Source of the DNA: an uncultured Clostridia bacterium
GTDB lineage: Bacteria; Bacillota; Clostridia; Lachnospirales; Cellulosilyticaceae
Direction: 5' to 3'
Length of the DNA stretch: 64,000 nt
NCBI GenBank assembly: GCA_937981575.1
Contig: CALJNR010000072.1
Location: 1-64,000 of the forward strand
A program made the position numbers and the translations under genes. This document shows, in pieces, positions 37,194-46,238 of the stretch. Position 1 is the stretch's first letter. Each line of letters starts with the position of its first letter. A model generated the notes under the pieces. It saw nothing but the letters and a program-made list of their open reading frames with translations, had not been told where the DNA came from and did no database searches.

Positions 37194-37307
37194 CTATCTC
37201 TTTTTAAAATGTTTTTGATAAAAACTTGAACTGCCTATTACCATACCAGCCATAGCTGGCGCCATAGATACAGACATGACATTTTCGAATGTACCAAACA
37301 ACGTCAT
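37194..37307 (-). CDS. Possible 37-residue single-helix membrane peptide
   Basis: A short frame begins 18 bp after the EFR1-type gene. Its product has one hydrophobic helix rich in Met, Ala and Gly (VSMAPAMAGMVIGSSS) and a basic tail (QKHFKKR). The ribosome binding site is weak (GAAGT). The amino acid composition looks like real protein rather than random frame, so it is either a small membrane peptide or the tail end of a decayed transporter gene. Confidence 0.35.
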   Translation of the reverse strand: MTLFGTFENVMSVSMAPAMAGMVIGSSSFYQKHFKKR

Positions 37308-37325
37308 AGCTACTTCGTTTTATCT

Positions 37326-38105
37326 TTAAATGTAAAATCTGCTGCTGTTATGGGTATGTTGAAATTTTGAAAGGTGTTCTTGTGCCATCTTCGTCCTAAA
37401 TTCCCATGAACGTGCTTTATATGGACAGCATCTTATACAAGCAAGACACCTAATACATTTTTTGTTATTAATACTAAAATTCTCACGAATCGCCGCAGTG
37501 GGACATTTCTTCTCACACAAACCACAGCGGGTACAAAGTTCCTGATCAAACATCATTTTAACAGCTAATCTCGGTATAAAGCTTTGGGGAAGCCTTGCCA
37601 TCCATGTTACTTTAACCTTCGGAAATAAAACACTATTTGTCTTTAGTTGTATCGACTGCTGTACAAAATTTTCTAAAAACCTAATGTCTTCTCCATTTGG
37701 CCTGTCTATTGCTAAGCAAATTTTCTCTGTATTATAAGAATGTGCTGCAACAACTTCTGCTCCCGAAACTACGGAAAATTTTTGAGCACGTAGTATCTGC
37801 TGCGCACTATGCAGCGCATTGGAACTATGAACATTTCCCCACAAAGCAATAAGTGCTGTTGGTACGTCATATCCTTGAAGTCTCAAAAAATAATTTCTCA
37901 ATACATTTGGAATATCTTCAGCATATACCGGGAAAACAAAAAACACAAAATGATAGGTACTAAAATCTAATAGTTGCTGCCTGCTTTTATATGAAGTTAA
38001 ATCTAGTCGCTCAACATCATACCGATTCAGCATATGAGTTATCCTATCAGCTATTTTTTTGCAGCTGCCCGTCGGTGAAAAGCAAAATATCCCTATTTTC
38101 TTCAT
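37326..38105 (-). CDS. EFR1-type flavodoxin-ferredoxin protein
   Basis: A 259-residue electron-transfer protein. The N-terminal 150 residues are flavodoxin-like (phosphate loop FSPTGSCKK; TYHFVFFVFPVYAEDIPN). The C-terminal part carries two 4Fe-4S ferredoxin motifs (CTRCGLCEKKCPTAAI and CIRCLACIRCCPYKA). This is the EFR1 family common in clostridia; the redox partner is unknown. The frame could extend to 38123, but the ATG at 38105 has GGAGGAGG in front. Confidence 0.88.
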   Translation of the reverse strand: MKKIGIFCFSPTGSCKKIADRITHMLNRYDVERLDLTSYKSRQQLLDFSTYHFVFFVFPVYAEDIPNVLRNYFLRLQGYDVPTALIALWGNVHSSNALHSAQQILRAQKFSVVSGAEVVAAHSYNTEKICLAIDRPNGEDIRFLENFVQQSIQLKTNSVLFPKVKVTWMARLPQSFIPRLAVKMMFDQELCTRCGLCEKKCPTAAIRENFSINNKKCIRCLACIRCCPYKARSWEFRTKMAQEHLSKFQHTHNSSRFYI

Positions 38106-38478
38106 AACAACAACCTCCTCCATCCTTCATAACCGCTGCTGCACTTTAAGCAAATCATTCATTACTTTATGGCTCAGCATGTGATTACTGAATATAACTG
38201 TTTCATTAATAGTATATTGGAATTTATATAGTATATCATACTAAACTAAATATTCTATAACTATTAGAATATTTTTTATTAATAAACTTATCGTCTCATG
38301 ATTTCTCATCAATAGGACTTATCCAAAATCCACCTCCGTCTTCTTATCACAAAAAACTTTTATTTTGATTGGTAATACTATTCACTTTTCTAAAAAGCTT
38401 TCTTCTTTTATAAAAATAACACAAAGCAATTATTCCAATTTATAAAAAATTTAATATAAAAATAATATTTCATTTTGC
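38106..38478. other. AT-rich gene-free stretch
   Basis: About 370 bp of very AT-rich DNA between the divergent EFR1-type gene and the exporter promoter. No gene or strong hairpin is seen. Confidence 0.5.
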
Positions 38479-38508
38479 TTGACATTTCTCATCTTAATTA
38501 TATATAAT
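38479..38508 (+). promoter_or_regulatory. Promoter of the leader-exporter operon
   Basis: TTGACA (38479-38484), 18-bp spacer and TATAAT (38503-38508), placing the transcript start about 30 nt before the leader peptide start codon. Confidence 0.8.
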
Positions 38509-38543
38509 AGCTTCATGTTAAAAAAAATCGAAAGGAGGTAGGA

Positions 38544-38636
38544 ATGATGTTTAGATACACATTATGTTATAACAATTTAATTGAATATGCTTTTTATAAT
38601 ACCCCTGCCTCTATAGGTGTCAGCTTTCTCACCTGA
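38544..38636 (+). CDS. Leader peptide of the ABC exporter (BmrB-like role)
   Basis: A 30-codon frame with an ideal ribosome binding site (AAAGGAGGT). It begins MMFRYTLCYN, ends IGVSFLT and stops at 38636. It lies between a strong promoter and an intrinsic terminator, upstream of two ABC exporter half-genes. In Bacillus subtilis the bmrCD exporter is controlled by translation of the leader bmrB, where drug-stalled ribosomes prevent terminator formation. The same layout here suggests the same mechanism. A small AGGTG/CACCT hairpin lies at the 3' end of the frame. Confidence 0.8.
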   Translation: MMFRYTLCYNNLIEYAFYNTPASIGVSFLT

Positions 38637-38666
38637 TTTTTGTTTACGTGCGAAACTTATTATTAT

Positions 38667-38698
38667 GGCCATGGGATATTATCCCATGGCCTTTTTTG
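38667..38698 (+). terminator. Attenuator between leader and exporter genes
   Basis: GGCCATGGGA, loop TATTA, TCCCATGGCC, then six Ts: a perfect intrinsic terminator in front of the exporter genes. Readthrough would be needed for their expression. Confidence 0.88.
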
Positions 38699-38754
38699 CT
38701 GTGTAATAATAGGTTTTCAGCTATTTATTGTTTGATGTTAAAGGAGGATTTACT

Positions 38755-40491
38755 GTGCTTAGAGTACTTAAATATGTTAGCAAATACCCACTTGCCCTTA
38801 TAATTGGTTCATTATCCATGCTGTTTCTTATTGGGCTTGATCACCTTATTCCTTATCTTCAAAAGATCTTTATAGATGATGCTATTACCAAAGGTCAGAC
38901 TCATCTTGTCATGCCAGTCTTAATGACAATACTAGTGATCTCACTTGTCAAACCTTTACTCATCTTCATCAAAGGTTATCTTTACAATGTCATTGGCGTT
39001 AAAACCCATGAAGATATAAAAAATGAACTGTTCACCCATCTGCAGTCTTTTGAGTTTTCCTACTTCGATCATATGAATACAGGAGAACTGATGACAAGAC
39101 TTGGTGAGGATATCGAAAACATTTGGCAGACGATCGGATTTGGCCTAAGATTATTTATCGAAAATATCATTTACTTTGTCATAAGTACGACTATTTTATT
39201 TATGCTTGACTATCGGTTAGCTGCAGCTTGTTTACTCATTATGATACCAATCGGTATTATTACAATTATGCTTGAGAGGCGTTTTGGCATGTGTTATGGA
39301 AAAATAAGCGATCAAACAGCTCTTATCAATACAACAGCTCAGGAAAACATTGCCGGTGTAAGGCTTGTCAAAGCATTCGCCCGCGAAAAACATGAAATAC
39401 TAAAATTTCTAAAACTTAATAAAACGTATTGTGATTTAAACATGGAACAGTCTGATGCCGTTGCAATATATTTCCCGATTATCGAGTTCCTGACAAATAT
39501 TTCTCTTGTAATCATGATTACACTGGGGGGATATTTTGTCCTGAATGAGGAACTGAGCCTAGGGACCCTTATAGCTTTTAGCGGCTACATCTGGAATCTG
39601 ATATGGCCTATGCGTATGCTCGGCTGGTTAATTGATATCCTTTCTAGAAATTCGGCATCTGCAAAAAAAATATTTTCTATCCTGGACCGCCCAACTAAGG
39701 TGCAGGCCCCTGAAGATAGTTATGCTCCTCATTTAGTCAGCGGCAATATCACCTTTGAAAATGTAAGTTTCAAATATAATGAGGAAACCATTCTTGAAGA
39801 TATTAACCTCTCCGTACCTGCTGGGAGCACAGTAGCTGTAATGGGTGCAACAGGTTCTGGTAAGACTTCTCTTGTCAGCCTAATTGGCAGATACTACGAT
39901 GTATGTGCTGGCGAAGTCCTTGTAGATGGGGTTAATGTGACCGAATTTGATCTTCAGGCCTTACGAAGTAATATGGCTATTGTTATGCAAGATACCTTTT
40001 TGTTTTCAGATACGATAGAAAACAATGTTAAATTCGGAAACGAATCTGCTTCTACGGATGAGATTATAGAGGCCTGTAAGGCAGCATGCTGCTTGGATTT
40101 TATCTCAGGATTTGAAGAAGGCTTTCTAACTGAAATTGGTGAAAGAGGACTTGGATTATCCGGAGGGCAAAAACAAAGAATCTCAATAGCCAGGGCGCTC
40201 ATCCGCAAGGCACCTATTCTTATCTTAGATGATGCTACCTCTGCCCTTGATACAGAAACAGAATATGAATTGCTGAAAAACCTTAAAAATTTCACAAATA
40301 AAGCCACAACCTTTATTATTGCTCACCGCATCTCAGCTGTCAAAAACGCTGATCTTATTATCTTCATCGAAGATGGCAAAATCATCGAGCAAGGCACCCA
40401 CGATATACTCATTGCAAAAAAAGGCAGGTATTATGATATTTACGTTGAGCAGTTCAAACAATTTGAAACTCTAGAAAAGGAGGCGATCTAA
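38755..40491 (+). CDS. ABC multidrug exporter half-subunit (BmrC-like)
   Basis: A 578-residue half-transporter. Six membrane helices occupy residues 1-310, and the ATPase domain has Walker A GATGSGKTS, signature LSGGQKQRISIARAL and Walker B ILILDDATSALD. The residue after the Walker B Asp is another Asp (DDATS) where Glu is canonical, so this subunit carries the degenerate site expected in a heterodimer such as BmrC/BmrD. An upstream ATG at 38728 is in frame, but AAAGGAGG precedes the GTG at 38755. It ends 1 bp into the partner gene. Confidence 0.92.
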   Translation: MLRVLKYVSKYPLALIIGSLSMLFLIGLDHLIPYLQKIFIDDAITKGQTHLVMPVLMTILVISLVKPLLIFIKGYLYNVIGVKTHEDIKNELFTHLQSFEFSYFDHMNTGELMTRLGEDIENIWQTIGFGLRLFIENIIYFVISTTILFMLDYRLAAACLLIMIPIGIITIMLERRFGMCYGKISDQTALINTTAQENIAGVRLVKAFAREKHEILKFLKLNKTYCDLNMEQSDAVAIYFPIIEFLTNISLVIMITLGGYFVLNEELSLGTLIAFSGYIWNLIWPMRMLGWLIDILSRNSASAKKIFSILDRPTKVQAPEDSYAPHLVSGNITFENVSFKYNEETILEDINLSVPAGSTVAVMGATGSGKTSLVSLIGRYYDVCAGEVLVDGVNVTEFDLQALRSNMAIVMQDTFLFSDTIENNVKFGNESASTDEIIEACKAACCLDFISGFEEGFLTEIGERGLGLSGGQKQRISIARALIRKAPILILDDATSALDTETEYELLKNLKNFTNKATTFIIAHRISAVKNADLIIFIEDGKIIEQGTHDILIAKKGRYYDIYVEQFKQFETLEKEAI

Positions 40492-42278
40492 TGCCCCGTA
40501 ATACAATCCAAAAAGATGAGGCTGGCGCCCAAAGAAGTAAAGGCCATCTTATCTTAAGACTTCTTTCTTATCTTAAACCCTATAAGAAAGATACAGCACT
40601 GGCTGTTATACTAATGATTATTGCTATGATTTTCGGACTTGTTAACCCCTACCTCTTGAAGATTGCAATTGATGTTCATATTAAAAATAAAGATGTGTTA
40701 GGCCTTGTATGGCTTGGCTTAATTCTTATGGTTATCAACCTAGTAACATGGATACTTTCCAAAATTCGTTTTCAGATGGTGGCAAAAATAACTAATACTA
40801 TGTTAGTCAATATTCGCCAAGAGCTTTATACCCATATTCAAAAACTGTCCTTCAGCTTTTTTGACAGCAGACCAGTAGGCAAAATATTGGCCCGTGTTAT
40901 TGGAGATGTTAATGCCCTTCAAAATTTATTTAACCAAGGGATCCAGTCACTCATTCCAGAACTCTTAACTTTGGTATGTTCCGCTGTATTTATGTTTTTG
41001 CTGAATGTTAAGCTTGCCCTAGCATGTATCTTCCTGCTGCCCTTTTTATCAGCTGCGATGTTTTACATAGAAATTGCTTCTCGTAAGCGCTGGGATATTC
41101 AGAGAAAAAAGCGTTCTAATCTTAATGCCTTTACTCATGAAAACTTTTCAGGCATCAAGGTTGTGCAAGCTTTTGGCAAAAATCATTCTACATCATCAAC
41201 CTTTAAATCGATGGTGGGTGAAATGGCTTATGCCTTTACAAATGCTATTAGAGTAAATGAATTTTTCTGGCCTGTCGTTGATATGTCGTGGAGTATCGGT
41301 ATAGTGGTTGTCTTTTATGTAGGATATGGACTCATTAAATCTCATGAAATTGAAATAGGAACACTATTAGCTTTCTCAATGTATGTAGGAATGTTCTGGA
41401 GACCACTTATGAACTTATCTAACTTTTACAGTACACTAACTACTAACTTTTCTGCCGCAGACCGAATCTTTGACATCTTAGATATTCATCCTGATCTGAC
41501 TGGAAAGCCTAATGCGCCTAATATGCCTCCTATTGACGGGGCTGTTACTTTTGATCATGTCAGCTTTTCCTATGATGAAAAAAGTGAAGTACTAAGAGAT
41601 GTAAGCTTCTTCATCAGCCCCGGCGAAAGAATCGCTTTAGTCGGACCAACTGGTGCAGGTAAGACCACTATCGTTTCTTTAATAAGCCGTTTTTATGATC
41701 CGGATTCTGGAGAAGTGCTGATAGATGGCAAAAATATTAAAGACGTCGATTTAGAATCATTTCGCAGCCAACTTGGCATTATGCTCCAAGATACCTTTTT
41801 GTTCTCCGGAACGATCATGGAAAATATTCGTTATGGTAAGCTCGATGCCACCGACGAAGAAGTCATAGCAGCAGCTAAAGCTGTAGAAGTACATGAAATC
41901 ATTATGAAAATGGAAAAAGGCTATCATACAGAAGTTAATGAGCGTGGTTCAAGGCTTTCTTTAGGTCAAAGACAGCTTATATCCTTTGCAAGAGCCCTGC
42001 TCGCAGACCCTCGTATTCTCATCCTTGATGAAGCTACCTCTAATATTGATACCCAAACCGAACGTTTAGTGCAGCAAGGCATCGAAAAACTGCTTCATAA
42101 TAGAACTTCTTTTGTTATAGCCCATAGATTATCAACGATACGAGACTGTGACAGAATTATGGTCATAGACGATCTTGGTATTAAGGAAAGCGGCACGCAT
42201 CAGGACCTTATGGACCAAAAGGGCTGTTATTATGACTTATACATGACGCAGTACCGTTTCTTAAAAGAAGGGGCATAA
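40491..42278 (+). CDS. ABC multidrug exporter half-subunit (BmrD-like)
   Basis: A 595-residue half-transporter with six helices (about 30-325) and an ATPase domain: Walker A GPTGAGKTT, signature LSLGQRQLISFARAL and canonical Walker B ILILDEATSNID with the catalytic Glu. The signature has Leu in place of the first Gly (LSLGQ), a variant seen in such heterodimers. It starts at the last base of the upstream stop (TAATG). The pair would export drugs from the cytoplasm; the real substrate is unknown. A strong terminator follows. Confidence 0.92.
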   Translation: MPRNTIQKDEAGAQRSKGHLILRLLSYLKPYKKDTALAVILMIIAMIFGLVNPYLLKIAIDVHIKNKDVLGLVWLGLILMVINLVTWILSKIRFQMVAKITNTMLVNIRQELYTHIQKLSFSFFDSRPVGKILARVIGDVNALQNLFNQGIQSLIPELLTLVCSAVFMFLLNVKLALACIFLLPFLSAAMFYIEIASRKRWDIQRKKRSNLNAFTHENFSGIKVVQAFGKNHSTSSTFKSMVGEMAYAFTNAIRVNEFFWPVVDMSWSIGIVVVFYVGYGLIKSHEIEIGTLLAFSMYVGMFWRPLMNLSNFYSTLTTNFSAADRIFDILDIHPDLTGKPNAPNMPPIDGAVTFDHVSFSYDEKSEVLRDVSFFISPGERIALVGPTGAGKTTIVSLISRFYDPDSGEVLIDGKNIKDVDLESFRSQLGIMLQDTFLFSGTIMENIRYGKLDATDEEVIAAAKAVEVHEIIMKMEKGYHTEVNERGSRLSLGQRQLISFARALLADPRILILDEATSNIDTQTERLVQQGIEKLLHNRTSFVIAHRLSTIRDCDRIMVIDDLGIKESGTHQDLMDQKGCYYDLYMTQYRFLKEGA

Positions 42279-42283
42279 AAATT

Positions 42284-42345
42284 AAGAGACATGTTGATTA
42301 GAATGGCCTAAGCAAGGCAATCTAATCAACATGTCTCTTTTTTAT
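42284..42345 (+). terminator. Terminator of the exporter operon
   Basis: AAGAGACATGTTGATTAGA and its exact complement form a 19-bp stem around an 18-nt loop, followed by TTTTTT. Confidence 0.92.
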
Positions 42346-42375
42346 AGGGATAATTTCTAACTTACTATTTTATAA

Positions 42376-43428
42376 TTATGCAAAATGTTTTCTTGTATTG
42401 TTAGCTATCCTTACAAGTGCCAGCATAACCGGTACTTCCACAAGTACCCCTACAACTGTTGCAAGCGCCGCTCCAGATTGCAGTCCAAAAAGTGAAATGG
42501 CAACTGCAACTGCCAGTTCAAAGAAGTTGCTGGCTCCAATCATTCCAGCTGGTGCTGCAATACTATGTGGCAGCTTCCAAAACTTTGCCCACAAATACGC
42601 AATCCCGAAAATAAGGAACGTTTGGATTGTAAGCGGTACTGCAATAAGTACAATATGCAATGGGTTATTTAAAATAATATCTCCTTGGAATGAAAAGATA
42701 ATAACCAAAGTTAAAAGCAATCCTACAATAGTCACATTATCAAATTTCTTTAAAAAGGTATTTTGAAAATAATCCAATCCTTTTTTCTTAATCAAAACGG
42801 TTCTTGTGATATAACCAAAAGCCAGCGGAATAACCACAAACAGCACCGTTGATAACACTAACGTTTCTATAGGTACGATAACATTGCTTACCCCAAGTAA
42901 AAAGGCAACAATCGGAGCAAAAGCAACTAAGATAATAAGGTCATTCACAGCTACCTGTACAAGGGTGTAAGCTGGGTCTCCTTTTGTTAAGTGACTCCAT
43001 ACAAATACCATTGCAGTACAAGGTGCAGCCCCCAGAAGTACTGCCCCAGCCAAATATTCCTTAGCTAAATCAGGCGTAATAAACCCTGCAAATACTACAT
43101 AGAAAAAGAATGCTGATATAGCATACATTGTAAACGGCTTAACGAGCCAATTGGTTGTACATGTCACAACAAGCCCCTTTGGTTTTTTAGTAGCATTTAC
43201 GATACTTGTGAAATCAATCTTTAACATCATCGGATAAATCATCAGCCAAATAAGTATGGCTACTGGAATAGATACATTATAATACTCAAAGTTACTTAGT
43301 GTATTTGGAATAATCGGCAAGAACTGCCCTACCAAAATACCAACTACGATACAAGCTGCAACCCATAAGGTTAAATACTTCTCAAAGACACTAAGTCCCT
43401 TTCCTTTTACTTCTTGTTTTTCTGCCAT
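42376..43428 (-). CDS. acr3: Arsenite efflux permease ACR3
   Basis: A 350-residue, ten-helix arsenite exporter of the ACR3 family (bile acid/arsenite superfamily). The essential Cys is in GAAPCTAMVFVWSHL, and the second conserved part is GASNFFELAVAVAISLFG. It is the last gene of the ars cluster. An ATG at 43446 overlaps the Shine-Dalgarno sequence. The ATG at 43428, with GGAGGAGG 8 nt upstream, is chosen. With ArsA encoded upstream, export may be energised in part by ATP, although ACR3 can work by proton gradient alone. Confidence 0.95.
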   Translation of the reverse strand: MAEKQEVKGKGLSVFEKYLTLWVAACIVVGILVGQFLPIIPNTLSNFEYYNVSIPVAILIWLMIYPMMLKIDFTSIVNATKKPKGLVVTCTTNWLVKPFTMYAISAFFFYVVFAGFITPDLAKEYLAGAVLLGAAPCTAMVFVWSHLTKGDPAYTLVQVAVNDLIILVAFAPIVAFLLGVSNVIVPIETLVLSTVLFVVIPLAFGYITRTVLIKKKGLDYFQNTFLKKFDNVTIVGLLLTLVIIFSFQGDIILNNPLHIVLIAVPLTIQTFLIFGIAYLWAKFWKLPHSIAAPAGMIGASNFFELAVAVAISLFGLQSGAALATVVGVLVEVPVMLALVRIANNTRKHFA

Positions 43429-43660
43429 TTTTAAATCCTCCTCCATAGTGCTTTTAATACTAAATTGAATTTATTTATTAAAATTGAGTACTTCAATTAT
43501 TAATTGCAATCTGTTTCATTATTTAATAACCCCGATATACTTAATATAAAATAAACTATAAGTATATTCTTCAATACACTCTATTGTCTTTAGCATGTAA
43601 ATCTCTATTTTTTGTTTCTACCCTTTATCTTTTTCTAAATACGCCAGTGATCAGCTTAAA

Positions 43661-43734
43661 TGGGACGGGGTAACTTTTGGGGCGACTCGGGTAGTCTGTG
43701 GGATGCGTGATGCCACAAAAGTTATCCCGTCCCA
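43661..43734. repeat. GC-rich REP-like hairpin inside the ars cluster
   Basis: TGGGACGGGGTAACTTTTG and CAAAAGTTATCCCGTCCCA form a 19-bp stem, with only one G-U position, around a 36-nt GC-rich loop. The GC content contrasts sharply with the AT-rich surroundings. It sits in the 350-bp gap between the CoA disulfide reductase gene and acr3. GGGAC-type palindromes are typical of repetitive extragenic elements moved by TnpA-REP transposases; membership in such a family is inferred. Confidence 0.65.
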
Positions 43735-43781
43735 GCACAAGCGTCCCTTAGCCACCACCTTATTAGACCTATCTCATTCCT

Positions 43782-45422
43782 TTATTCCTCTTTAGTCGCC
43801 TTATAAAACTTATGCCCTCCAGAAAGATTATAAACTTCTTTAAATCCTTGGTTAATCAGTATATTCTGCGCAGCATTTCCAGTAACCCCTTTGTTGCAGT
43901 ACGTAACCGTCAACGTTTCTTTATCCAGGTCTTTAGCCGCTTCGCGCAGTTTGCTGTGAGGCATATTTACCGCTGTATCCACATGAGCATCTTCATATTG
44001 TTTGCTTACTCTGGCATCGATCACCTGAATCTTTTCTCCTTGGGCTATTAAATCCTGCACTTTATTAGCCGTTATAACGGGCCTGCCTTTGCGAATTGCA
44101 TTATCTAAAATCATTCCTGTATAATGAACAGGATCTTTTGTGGTTGAAAAAGGTGGTGCATAGGCAAGATCTAAGTGAAAAAGCTCATTGGTTTTCGCCC
44201 CATAAGTAATAAGTGTTACAAACACATCTATTCGCTTATCGACCCCTTCATACCCTATGATTTGTGCGCCTAAAATCCTCTCAGTTTTTCTATCTGCAAC
44301 AGCCTTAATTACCATTTCCTTCCCGTGGAAATAAGAAGGCCTATCTGGCTTGATATTATGGCAGACAACTACATCATACCCTTCTAAAAGTGCTTCACGT
44401 TCTGTAAGTCCAGTATTTGCAACAGTCAGATCAAAAAACTTGAATATTCCTGTACTGAGATTACCCCTATAGGTTAACTCTCCGCCAGTTAAAGCATCTC
44501 CGGCAATTCTTCCTGTCTTATTAGCTGTTGAACCTAAAGGTCTATAAACAGGCTTTCCAGTAATCACAGAAAAAGTTTCAATGCAGTCTCCGCAGGCATA
44601 AATATCCTCTACGTTTGTCTGCATTTTATCATTGACCCGGATAGCTCCCGTTACACCTATTTCGATATCAGCTTCTTTGGCTAGGCAGACATGAGGTTTG
44701 ACCCCAGCTGCTATAATAACCATATCACTTTTTACTATTTTACCATCTTGTAAAAGTACATGATCCTCTTGAACTTCTGAAATACTGTTATTCTTAATGA
44801 TTTTTATATTTTTCTTTAACAAAATACTTTCCAGATATGCTGCCATATCCGTATCAAGATTTGGCGTAATTTTAGTATCTTTTTCAATAATAGTAATATC
44901 TATTCCATCTGACATAAGGTTTTCAAGCATTTCAAATCCAATAAACCCAGTTCCTGCGATAACTGCATGCTGAGGTTTATGTTCTTTGATATAGCTTCTA
45001 ATATTTCTTGCACTTTGTACATTTCTTAGAAAAAAGACATGCTCACTATTAATCCCCTTAATGACTGGGACAAATGGAACAGCTCCTGTTGCAATAACCA
45101 GTTTATCATAGCTGTCTTCAAAGATTTCCATCGTCTGCAGATTTCTAATCTTAAGTTTTTTCTCATAAGGGTCTATTTTAAGCACCTCGTGCATCGTATG
45201 AATATCAATATTATATTTCTTCTTAAAAAACAATTCATCTCTTGGTGTGAGTTCAGAGAGATCTTCTATTTCTCCCCCTATATAATAAGGCAGCCCGCAC
45301 CCCGAATAAGAGATATCCCGGTCCTTCTCATAAATGATGATTTCTGCCTGATCATCATTTCTTCTTGCTTTTGCAGCCGCTGAAGTGCCTGCTGCTACAG
45401 CACCAATAACCACTATCTTCAC
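43782..45422 (-). CDS. CoA-disulfide reductase-like FAD enzyme with rhodanese domain
   Basis: A 546-residue flavoprotein. It has an FAD-binding GxGxxG-like start (VVIGAVAAGTSAAAKARR), the redox Cys in SYSGCGLPYYIGG, an NAD-binding IAGTGFIGFEM and second FAD motif IYACGDC. The C-terminal 90 residues are a rhodanese domain with catalytic Cys in VTYCNKGVTGNAA. Such CoADR-Rhd proteins reduce CoA disulfides or CoA persulfides/polysulfides. The place within the arsenic operon suggests supply of thiols or removal of disulfides formed during arsenate reduction. The start is GTG after AAAGGAGG. Only one single-Cys active site is seen, as expected for the family. Confidence 0.92.
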   Translation of the reverse strand: MKIVVIGAVAAGTSAAAKARRNDDQAEIIIYEKDRDISYSGCGLPYYIGGEIEDLSELTPRDELFFKKKYNIDIHTMHEVLKIDPYEKKLKIRNLQTMEIFEDSYDKLVIATGAVPFVPVIKGINSEHVFFLRNVQSARNIRSYIKEHKPQHAVIAGTGFIGFEMLENLMSDGIDITIIEKDTKITPNLDTDMAAYLESILLKKNIKIIKNNSISEVQEDHVLLQDGKIVKSDMVIIAAGVKPHVCLAKEADIEIGVTGAIRVNDKMQTNVEDIYACGDCIETFSVITGKPVYRPLGSTANKTGRIAGDALTGGELTYRGNLSTGIFKFFDLTVANTGLTEREALLEGYDVVVCHNIKPDRPSYFHGKEMVIKAVADRKTERILGAQIIGYEGVDKRIDVFVTLITYGAKTNELFHLDLAYAPPFSTTKDPVHYTGMILDNAIRKGRPVITANKVQDLIAQGEKIQVIDARVSKQYEDAHVDTAVNMPHSKLREAAKDLDKETLTVTYCNKGVTGNAAQNILINQGFKEVYNLSGGHKFYKATKEE

Positions 45423-45442
45423 TTAAATCCCTCCTTTGATAT

Positions 45443-46159
45443 TTAATAACCCTCTTTTAGCATAGGAATAAGCTGATCTGAAAGCATAGGATTTTCCTCT
45501 ACAGCCTTAACTATTTTATCAACTTCATAGCTGACTTTGATAATCTCACTTTTAACTTCTTTTTCAATGATTGTTACGATAGCATAAGCAGCTTTAGGAT
45601 CCCCATGTTTAGGTTTCCCCACAGAGCCAGCATTTATAAAGTGTTTGCCATCAACTGCATAATGATAAGGAATATGTGTATGTCCGCAGATCACAACATC
45701 CTCTGAGATTTCCGCAGCTAATGCCCTAAGCATTGATTCATCCTCATATAAATATTCATCAATGGCTCTTGGGCTCCCATGTACTGCTAAGATTTCAAAT
45801 CCACTACATGTAAATCTTAACTGTTCCGGTAAATTCCGAAGGTAATGACGATTTTCTTCTGTAATCACCTTGTTTGTAAAGATTTCTGAGGCATTTTGAT
45901 GCATTTTATCTTTAGAAATTTTACTAAGCTCTTCATCTGAAAGCGGTTTGCCATAAGCAATCATGTGATCATGATTGCCCTTAACAGCAAGTATTTTATG
46001 CTCTCTTATCTGATTAATAACTTCATTCGGAAACCCAAGATAACCTACTAAGTCTCCGGTACTTATTATAAAGTCAACGTCTCTATGTTTTATATCCGTT
46101 AATATACGCTCTAATGCAAATAAGTTGCTGTGCACATCGCCAATAACAGCAAACCGCAT
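45443..46159 (-). CDS. YfcE/MJ0936-like metallophosphoesterase
   Basis: A 238-residue phosphodiesterase-fold protein with all metal motifs: GDVHSN, GDLVGY, GNHDH, VHGSPR and CGHTHIPYH. The substrate is unknown. It lies between arsA and the CoADR-Rhd gene (20-bp gap), so it is part of the arsenic operon. Phosphoesterases in ars operons are occasionally seen; a role such as arsenylated or phosphorylated metabolite hydrolysis is speculation. Confidence 0.88.
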   Translation of the reverse strand: MRFAVIGDVHSNLFALERILTDIKHRDVDFIISTGDLVGYLGFPNEVINQIREHKILAVKGNHDHMIAYGKPLSDEELSKISKDKMHQNASEIFTNKVITEENRHYLRNLPEQLRFTCSGFEILAVHGSPRAIDEYLYEDESMLRALAAEISEDVVICGHTHIPYHYAVDGKHFINAGSVGKPKHGDPKAAYAIVTIIEKEVKSEIIKVSYEVDKIVKAVEENPMLSDQLIPMLKEGY

Positions 46160-46238
46160 CCATTATCCCCCTTTACAGCACATCTTCGCTTTGTCATTTA
46201 GTATTATTTATTGCTACAATCGTTTACCGCTTACACAT

